Assembly (NCBI RefSeq): GCF_001625215.2
Contig: NC_030384.2
Location: forward strand, 25,780,527-25,844,526
DNA: 64,000 bases
Direction: 5' to 3'
From: Daucus carota subsp. sativus
Taxonomy: Eukaryota > Streptophyta > Magnoliopsida > Apiales > Apiaceae
Shown here: positions 56,943-64,000 of the stretch, piece by piece
How positions within the stretch are numbered: position 1 is the first letter of the stretch
Layout: each line of letters begins with the position of its first letter
Notes under the pieces: generated by a model
Databases searched by the model: none
What the model was told of the DNA's origin: nothing
Seen by the model: the letters and a program-made list of their open reading frames with translations, nothing else
Program-made: the position numbers and the translations under genes

Positions 56943-57215
56943 CTCCCTCCGTCCCTTTTGATATGTATACGTTTGGATTGGACACGGAGAATAAAAAAAG
57001 TGTATAAAGTAATATAAAATAATAAGAAAGAGAAAGAAAAGTGAGTAAAATGGTGGGACCCATCAATATATAATTGATAGATTTGTAAAAGTGGATGAAA
57101 GTAGTGGGTAGTTGAGATTTTTATATTATAAAAAGTTACCACTTTGGGAAGATTTTAAAATGTATAGAATTAAGTGGGACATCCAAATAACGAAAGTGTA
57201 TAGAAATCAAATTAC
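56943..57215. mobile_element. Stowaway MITE (right end decayed)
   Basis: Begins after TA with CTCCCTCCGTCCCTTTTGATA. The right part has 'gtgtatagaaatcaaa', complementary to the inner left end, but the outermost bases are lost. Confidence 0.6.
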
Positions 57216-57425
57216 TACCATATTCTGGTCTCTAGATGAGAAATGGACAGCCAATCCTAGGTTGTTGCCGCGTAGATTTTGATCAGTTTCGTGTTTCTAG
57301 TTGCTTTCGTAGCAACTAAGCTAACATGCAGCACACGTTTGCTCTTAGACAAATCTAGCAACTCGCCTGTCGTCTCTGTATCGTTAAACTAATCATCTAA
57401 TTTACTTGATTTCAATAATAAATAC

Positions 57426-57697
57426 TCCCTCCGTTTCAAATTAGATGTCCATTTTCAAAAAATCACACAGTTTAAAAAAAGTAGTTGTTCACAAATTAAT
57501 TGCATTAAATGAGCATAGTATGTGGTGTGAGATTGATCTAGAAAATATAAATAAGAGATATGTAGAGTAGAATTGACTTTGGAAATATAATTTTGCATTG
57601 AAAGTTGAATTGGACAAGTAATTTGAAAATAATATTTTTTTAAAAATGGACATGTTTAGTTTGTTGAAAGTGGACATGTAAATTGAAACAGAAGGAA
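57426..57697. mobile_element. Stowaway-like MITE
   Basis: 272 bp, CTCCCTCCGTTTCAAATTAG at the left and AATTGAAACAGAAGGAA at the right, flanked by TA (57424-57425 and 57698-57699). Confidence 0.75.
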
Positions 57698-58023
57698 TAC
57701 TTGCTAGTATGTTAATATTGACCTTCGAGATCTTTTACTTTCCTTTTTAGCGGCACCTGGATTACATTTTACAACTACGTGCCGGGTACTATTCAAGTTC
57801 ATCGTCCAAGTACGAATGTTCCTCCTCCTAGAAAAAGCTTTATATTTGGACTTTTTAGATCTTAGTGTTCAAATTTCTACTTTTCTGCTTAGGCCAGTTG
57901 ATTGTTCTGTTCGTCTATGTACCACAATCATCAGAAAAGCACCACAAGTAATGTAGTTCCAAATTTGTATCATTAATTATAAAATATATGAAAAGCACTG
58001 CAGCAGTTTTAAATCTTATACTC

Positions 58024-58285
58024 CCCGTCCCGATCATTTCTTTACAGTTTTTTTTAGGTATCTCATTCAATTCTTTACATTTCAAAACTTACCAAAAATA
58101 GTCAATGGATCCCTACATTTCTCCATTTTTCTTCTATTTTAACACTAATTTTACTCCACTATCTCTCTCTTAGAGCATCTCCAACGAGACCCTTAAATCA
58201 CTTTTTAAAATATAATATTATATGTGGCTCTTAATGAGTTAAGATATTGAAAAAGATGGTAACTCCAATGCTCCTCTTTGTACCT
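58024..58285. repeat. Stowaway left fragment and GAGCATCTCCAAC MITE
   Basis: CTCCCCGTCCCGATCATTTC starts a Stowaway copy that breaks off at about 58170. There a short repeat begins GAGCATCTCCAACGAG and ends near 58283 with ACTCCAATGCTC. A similar start occurs at 61993. Confidence 0.45.
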
Positions 58286-58360
58286 GCTCCTTATTCATAT
58301 TTTATTCATATAAATGAGAGAGAAAAATAAAAAGAAAGCAATGTTGGAGGAAAATTAATA

Positions 58361-58663
58361 CTCCCTCCGTCCCAGCCAATTCTTTACGTTTGGTTTGGGC
58401 ACGGAGGTTAAGAAATATGTATAAAGTAGTGGAGATTAGGAAGAAAAGTGGGTGAAGTGGTGGGACCCATCAATTTTTAATGAATAAAAGAGAGATAGTG
58501 GAGTAAAAGTAGTGTGAAAAGGGAGTAAAAGTGGTGTGAAAAAGGATGAAAAGTTGGGAAGTGGTGGGACCCATTTACTATTTTTGGTAAGTTTTGGAAT
58601 GTAAAGAATTGGATAGGATATCCCAGAAAAGAAACGGTAAAGAACCTGGTGGGATGGAGGGAC
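58361..58663. mobile_element. Stowaway MITE
   Basis: 303 bp, CTCCCTCCGTCCCAGCCAAT at the left and GGGATGGAGGGAC at the right, flanked by TA (58359-58360 and 58664-58665). Confidence 0.8.
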
Positions 58664-59146
58664 TATTATATTCATAAATAGAAGTTAAGAGCTACTAGTG
58701 TATAACACCATTATTACACATGTTGATGCAGCCTGCAGGGGACATGGCCATGCCTAGTACTTTCTTGTAAATGGACACATGCGAGGCGTCGTCCAAATCA
58801 CCTGAAACTTCCTTTGTTTAGTGCAGAGGAGGTCCCTTCCATTACTTAGCAAGGTGGAAGAAAAGTCAAGGCATCTCATCTATTTTCTTCTGGTTCCCAC
58901 CAAGTTGACCCTTCTTACGCGCTCATTCACGTAGCTTTGCTTGCTCAATGCTGACAACTGACGGCTATCCATATCCAACCATTCCTCCCACTTGTGACTT
59001 GTCTTCTTTCTATCTATAATACTCCTAGCTACTTAATCAATAAGAAACCATAACTCAATTCCCTCACTCAAAGGCTAATACTTAAATACCTTTATGTTCA
59101 CGACGCGGATAATAGTAAGCACATACGTACGCGCACTTTTCGCAAC

Positions 59147-59155
59147 TTATAAATA
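59147..59155 (+). promoter_or_regulatory. TATA box of zinc-finger gene 1
   Basis: TTATAAATA about 160 bp before the start codon. The upstream 300 bp share blocks with the second gene's promoter, including TTGACC (W-box core), 'ctttgtttagtg' and 'cacgtagc'. Confidence 0.65.
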
Positions 59156-59311
59156 CCCAACTCAAACACCAAATCACATTCATTCAGCCAACTCACAAAA
59201 CAACATTCTAAACTTCCATTCCGAAAAACATTAAGTATCTGTTCTCCGAAAAACTCAGTTAAGTTATCAGTTCTCCCATAAACTCGAGTTAACGTAAATC
59301 GATTGATTAAG

Positions 59312-59809
59312 ATGACGGTGAAGAGAAGCAGAGAAGACGAGGTTAGACAAGTTGAGTCGCTAGCCATGGCCAACTGTTTGATGCTTCTTTCACAGATGGA
59401 AAAACCCGAGAATCTTCCTGGTGGTCGCGTTTTCGAGTGCAAAACATGCAATCGGCAGTTCACGTCGTTCCAAGCGTTAGGCGGGCATCGGGCGAGTCAC
59501 AAGAGGCCTAAGTTAATGGCAGGAGATCTTCTTCAACAAGTAGCTCTGAAGCCCAAGACGCACGAGTGCTCAATATGTGGAGTCGAGTTTGCTTTAGGCC
59601 AGGCGCTTGGTGGACACATGAGACGACACCGAGCCGAAATGGAGGCCAATTCCGCTAGTAAAAATACGGCTAGTGACACGACGATTAGCCACGAGACGGT
59701 TGTGAAAGAGGTGCCGGTTTTGAAGAAGAGTAATAGTAGTTGCAAGAGAGTGTGGGGCATGGACCTTAACTTGATGCCATATGATAGTTATTTGAAGCTG
59801 GGATGGTAG
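59312..59809 (+). CDS. C2H2 zinc-finger repressor, ZAT11/ZAT12-like (copy 1)
   Basis: 165-aa, intronless transcription factor of the two-finger C1-2i class. KRSR near the start is a nuclear signal, and LAMANCLMLLSQ (18-29) is the L-box. Finger 1 is C43-x2-C46...H59-x3-H63 and finger 2 C86-x2-C89...H102-x3-H106, both with the plant QALGGH helix. DLNL (151-154) is the EAR repression motif. Relatives respond to stress and reactive oxygen; that role is inferred. The Met at 59312 is chosen because no ATG precedes it in frame and it aligns with copy 2. Confidence 0.95.
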   Translation: MTVKRSREDEVRQVESLAMANCLMLLSQMEKPENLPGGRVFECKTCNRQFTSFQALGGHRASHKRPKLMAGDLLQQVALKPKTHECSICGVEFALGQALGGHMRRHRAEMEANSASKNTASDTTISHETVVKEVPVLKKSNSSCKRVWGMDLNLMPYDSYLKLGW

Positions 59810-60053
59810 ATTCTACCAGTTTGTGTATATTTTTTTTCTTCTATCTTCATTGTTAATTTAGGTAGGAAAAGGATTCTTTTGTTTGTTCATATGCTAGTTG
59901 CTCAGATTGGTTTTGTTCCACGTTAGTACTTGTAAATTTCATAACCTATATTCAGTACGAATAGATTGTTTTAGTTTATATCGCCCTGACTTTGTGTCCA
60001 GCGTCAGATACTAGGTGTTTGTCTTAACTTAAAACAAGTAACACAAGGAAAAT
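59810..60053. other. 3' UTR of zinc-finger gene 1
   Basis: T-rich sequence similar in places to the 3' region of copy 2 ('gattcttt', 'tttgttcat', 'gttgctgaga' or 'gttgctcaga'), supporting a shared origin. Confidence 0.5.
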
Positions 60054-60780
60054 TATACTTGGTTAGATCAGTAGAATACAAAACTGAAAAGCAAAAAGAG
60101 CCGGATTTGCAGTTTTGAAAGTCGACCTTCAAAATTAGAATTCTAGCCGCCACTTCTTCACTCTTCAACCTTCATCCTCTTTACTGATTATTCATCTTCG
60201 CTCTTCCATCTTCTCTCCTATTTATCAGTTTTATTAATAACGTCAAGATCTAACCCTTCTTGGGTGAGTTCTTTTTGAGTATCTTGTCATCAAGGTCGTA
60301 CCCATTTTTTTTTTATGTATGTATTTGTTTTAATGTTTTTGTGCGTTTTGTTATTGGTATAAGTAACGTTTCAGAGAAGGACTTACATGGTATTTTGGGT
60401 GTTCAATAAGACTTGTATCAAAAATGACACGGTGGTGAATATCGCAAGAGCTCATCTTTCACGACATAAAATTGTTCATGTTTTGAGTCATTTGTTGATC
60501 CAATATCAGTTGACGTAACTAATAATTCTGAAGGCTATAGATGATACTTATGTAAAGGTCAATTGGGATGCTACGTTCACAACTGCTGTAGTTTGAATTG
60601 CTCGAGATTTGAATACCTTTTGGATTAGAGAATTTAAATATTTTTTGTGTAAAACGATCTGAAAACAAAATGAACATATGTTTAGCTATATTTTGTTTCC
60701 TAATCAAGTTGTAATTAATAGTTCAAGGGTTTTTCTCGGCCGAGTTTCATTTATTTATTAAATTCTTCGCTTTTTGTCAA
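60054..60780 (+). mobile_element. 5'-truncated LINE (L1-type)
   Basis: Bounded by a near-perfect duplication (AAAACAAGTAACACAAGG at 60031 and AAAACAACTAACACAAGTGG at 60781). The 3' end is 'tttttgtc' plus A-run. At about 60558-60640 it encodes VKVNWDATFTTAVV and IARDL with a stop between, similar to the RNase H domain at the end of plant L1 ORF2. Confidence 0.6.
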
Positions 60781-60803
60781 AAAAACAACTAACACAAGTG
60801 GAA

Positions 60804-62337
60804 AATAATTTCAAATTCATAACTCCTTAAAGGGTAAAGAGAATCCCAAAATCAATGGTATGACTCAAATAATTCATAATATTAATACCTAATTAAAAAA
60901 TAATACGGACTTAATTAAATATCGGATGAACATAAGAAATATGTAAATTTTGGATGATTTGGTGATTTGAATCTTGCATATTAAAAATAATAATTGATCA
61001 TGTCATTATGATTAATATTATATAAATACAATATTATCATTATAAAATCAATACTTTACATCTTAAATTTGTATTAAAATCTTATCAGACTCTTCGTATT
61101 CTATACGGTTAAACTTTAAAAAACACTCATTAAATATAATTATAATTATAATTATAGGCCGCCCTAATAAAAATATATTTTATGATGACCTTTAGAAGAA
61201 GCCTTATTTGGTATGCTAAATGAAAATTTAGGACAAATATAAAAAATCCAACAATATCCTAGAAATTCTTTAAATTGCCGGGACATCTTTTGTCTACCTT
61301 ATTTTTAAGGATTTCTTACTCAATTCTCAATTTAGTTTTAATAATAAAATATCATTTGTTTCCTCTCTTTTCACATTTCTTTACGAACTTACACTTCAAA
61401 TATATTAATATTTTAATAATAAAATTTGTGGCTAAAGATTCTTGTTGGAGCGAATGTAAAAGATGATAAACTAAACTTCTAGGACACTATATTTTATAAC
61501 ATTTATTTGACAATCACTAGCATACTCTTAAAAACTTCAAATTCTAAAATATTACAAATTGTATTTTGAACATCATATGTATATATACACACATATGATA
61601 ATGGCTTTAAACAATCGATTACAAGTGACATATTTTGAGGAGAAAATTGTTAGACGGTAAAAATGTAACATGAGTTTTTTTCCGCTAAAAAGACACATTA
61701 GTCTCGTACAATTTCATCAAAAATCTATGATTAATGTCATCTGACGAAAAAATCATTGATAATATGTTGTATTATATGTATGTTAGGGACCCATGCTCTT
61801 CTTGTATATATGGAAAAATATAATTAATTTAAGGAATTTTCATTAAAATATAATATTTTTTCTATATCATAACATTCTTAAAGTGATAAATTTAATATAA
61901 TTATATCATATCATCATTTCAAAATTTGTTTCGTCATGGGCGTTAAAACCATTTATATTTTAGCGACATAAATATTAAATGTTGGCTGTTAAGGGCATCT
62001 TCAACGAGATCGCCTAAAATAATCAATTAAAATAATAAAAAATATTTGTTATGTAAAATTTGTTAAAGCTATAGGACACTACGTGCACTAGTTTTTTTTG
62101 TCACAACATACTTTCTCGTATAACTTATGTGCACTAGTTATATTGATTAACTATATTTCAAAAGTAGTATATTATTATTATTTTAAATTATTGTAAATAA
62201 TATATATCACTTGAATATGATAATAAATATTGTAGATTATCTTACAGATCTCTAAAAGTTCGACAAGCCATAACAAACACCAGGGTTAACTAAAATCATA
62301 GATAAAAGAGATGTCACATTAAAATTGTTTATATATA
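60804..62337. other. AT-rich intergenic DNA
   Basis: No gene recognised. 61993 begins 'gggcatcttcaacgagatcg', similar to the MITE start at 58173, but no partner end was located. Confidence 0.4.
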
Positions 62338-62646
62338 CTCTCTCGTCCTATTTATTTTTATACGATTTCCTTCTTGGAATGTTCCATCATTTCTATACAT
62401 TTCGAAAATAGTAACTTTTAATAATATAAAGCACTATTACATCCACTATTTTCTTGCATTATCTCCATCTTATAATAATATACACACTATTACACCTATT
62501 ACTTTCCTCCACTATCTTAAATCTATTATTAAATATAAACGAGTCTCACCACTTTACCCAATTTTCATTCATCTTACTTATTTTTATATTTTTTGTTGGT
62601 TTCGGTATCCAGATCCAATGTATATAATTAGTTGGGAGGGAGGGAG
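62338..62646. mobile_element. Stowaway MITE
   Basis: 309 bp, CTCTCTCGTCC at the left and GGGAGGGAGGGAG at the right, flanked by TA (62336-62337 and 62647-62648). Inner words match the complement of the 257-557 copy. Confidence 0.75.
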
Positions 62647-62750
62647 TATATAATTTCAATATTTTTTATTTATAATGTATATTAACTAATTTTAATCATC
62701 CTGACAAAAAAAAAGTAATTATAGTCAAAGGATGGGAAACGCTCTAAACT

Positions 62751-62806
62751 TAAGTCCCATATCTGATTCTGTCAAAAAATAAAAATAAAATAAGTCCCAT
62801 ATCTGA
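62751..62806 (+). mobile_element. Minimal retroposed insert with 16-nt duplication
   Basis: TAAGTCCCATATCTGA occurs at 62751-62766 and 62791-62806. Between them are 24 nt, 'ttctgtc' plus an A-rich tail, like the last bases of a LINE. Confidence 0.6.
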
Positions 62807-63240
62807 CATAACTGGTGTGTCCAACTAAAAACTGTAGAACAACTATTCCTAAACATAAGGTATGTACTGCAAGACCGATTTGTTCCCACAAATTTTAATG
62901 ATCGTACACATGCATGAATCTAGCTAACACCTTTTTGAATAATTCGACAAGAGTGTACGTGAAATCCGTGGGTGTTAAGTTGTATGCACGTGGTCCATTG
63001 TATATTACTCATACAGTAATTCCTTTGTTTAGTGAAGACTAAAATAAGCCCCTCCACTGCCACGACGGATTTAGATTAAGTGGCTCTTGTAAAAGTCCAA
63101 GCGATTTTCCCCTGTTTCTCACCAGCTTGACCCGTTACACGCTCCCTCACGTAGCCTTTGCTGACCAGTCTCCAACTCACTTTCACATCACAAATATATT
63201 ATACCGGTAATCACATACGTCTTTCCCACTTGCCAATCCT

Positions 63241-63248
63241 TATAAATA
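63241..63248 (+). promoter_or_regulatory. TATA box of zinc-finger gene 2
   Basis: TATAAATA 76 bp before the start codon. The upstream region shares TTGACC, 'ctttgtttagtg' and 'cacgtagc' blocks with the promoter of copy 1. Confidence 0.65.
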
Positions 63249-63316
63249 TGCAACACAAACACAGCATTCTACTCATTCTACCACACATTGCAACACATTT
63301 TACAATTTCCACTAAG

Positions 63317-63802
63317 ATGGCAACGAAGAGAAGCAGAGACAATGAACAAGAGGCAGTAGCCATGGCCAACTACCTAATGATTCTTTCGGGTATCGGAAAA
63401 TCGGATAATCTCCCGAGAGGCCGTGTGTTCGAATGCAAAACATGCAATCGGCAGTTCACATCATTCCAGGCCTTAGGAGGTCACTGCGCGAGTCACAAGA
63501 GGCCCAAGTTACTGGCAGGAGATCTTGTTAAACACGTAGCGGTGAAGCCAAAGACGCACGAGTGCTCGATTTGTGGAGTGGAGTTCGCGTTAGGCCAGGC
63601 GCTGGGAGGACACATGAGGCGCCACCGAGCAGAGATGGAGAGCCATTCGAGTAGTACTAATGCAAGTGATGCAACTGGGAGTCATGAAATGGTTGTGAAA
63701 GAGGTGCCTGTTTTGAAGAAGAGTAATAGTAGTTGTAAAAGGGTTTGGGGTCTGGATCTGAATTTGATGCCCTATGATAATTATCTCAAGTTAGGATGGT
63801 AG
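63317..63802 (+). CDS. C2H2 zinc-finger repressor, ZAT11/ZAT12-like (copy 2)
   Basis: 161-aa paralogue of the gene at 59.3 kb, same strand. Fingers C40-x2-C43...H56-x3-H60 and C82-x2-C85...H98-x3-H102; EAR motif DLNL (147-150); identical tail VPVLKKSNSSCKRVWG and YLKLGW. Helix 1 reads QALGGHCASH where copy 1 and most relatives have QALGGHRASH; the zinc ligands are unaffected. The Met at 63317 is preferred over an upstream in-frame Met (63158) because the latter lies upstream of the TATA box. Confidence 0.95.
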   Translation: MATKRSRDNEQEAVAMANYLMILSGIGKSDNLPRGRVFECKTCNRQFTSFQALGGHCASHKRPKLLAGDLVKHVAVKPKTHECSICGVEFALGQALGGHMRRHRAEMESHSSSTNASDATGSHEMVVKEVPVLKKSNSSCKRVWGLDLNLMPYDNYLKLGW

Positions 63803-64000
63803 ATACTTTAGTTTTTTACTTTGATTTACTATTGTTTCATTTTTCTTTCTGATAGATCTTCATTCTTCTTTTAGTTAGTGAAACGATTCTTTTATTTGTT
63901 CATGTACTTGGTTGCTGAGATTATTTTATCTGTATTGATCTTGGTATAAAGGTTCTTGTGTGAAATTGGTTTCATCATTTTGAAAGATTGTCATCTTTAA
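63803..64000. other. 3' UTR of zinc-finger gene 2
   Basis: T-rich sequence with words shared with the 3' region of copy 1. The window ends here. Confidence 0.5.

Overview
The window is plant nuclear DNA, most likely from a eudicot. Evidence: spliced genes with GT/AG introns, a plant histone H2B, a pentatricopeptide-repeat (PPR) gene, a plant methyl-CpG-binding-domain gene, two EAR-motif C2H2 zinc-finger genes, a nuclear copy of plastid rRNA DNA, and plant Helitron, Ty3/Gypsy (Tat-type), CACTA, Stowaway and Mutator-like transposons. The species is not resolved.

Layout. 0-2.9 kb: Stowaway MITEs and an intact H2B gene (minus strand). 4.36 kb to about 39.4 kb: one degenerate autonomous-type Helitron on the minus strand. 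Its 3' end (hairpin + CTAG) is at 4364 and its probable 5' end is near 39.39 kb. It encodes an RPA70-like protein (10 exons, open frame) and a RepHel (HUH Rep + PIF1 helicase) pseudogene. Two later insertions split it. The first is a 14,050-bp Tat-type Gypsy element (8630-22679, 942-bp LTRs with no difference seen by eye, TSD TAATA). The second is a 7,514-bp CACTA element (29278-36791, TSD GTT) that landed in a RepHel exon. Removing both leaves a Helitron of about 13.5 kb.

The Gypsy element carries gag-pol on the minus strand, with a frameshift in reverse transcriptase. On the opposite strand it carries a four-exon gene with its own TATA box, predicted to encode 701 aa. Between the two convergent transcription units lies an 18-unit, 50-bp tandem array. 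The CACTA element carries a TNP2-type transposase and an eight-exon TNPA/Ptta-type second gene, both open.

39.4-64 kb is the gene-bearing part: a single-exon PPR gene (40.3-43.0 kb), an MBD7-like gene with six coding exons and a long 5'UTR intron (45.9-51.0 kb, minus), a plastid-DNA insertion directly upstream of its promoter, a decayed CACTA with a Ulp1-protease remnant (51.9-54.5 kb), an element with long terminal inverted repeats (55.9-56.8 kb), several Stowaway MITEs, a 5'-truncated LINE, and two tandemly duplicated ZAT-type zinc-finger repressor genes (59.3 and 63.3 kb) whose promoters are also conserved.

The items I consider most worth following up are the spliced antisense gene inside the Gypsy element, the intact Helitron RPA gene beside a dead RepHel, and several insertions only 17-24 nt long with an A-run and 16-17-nt target duplications.
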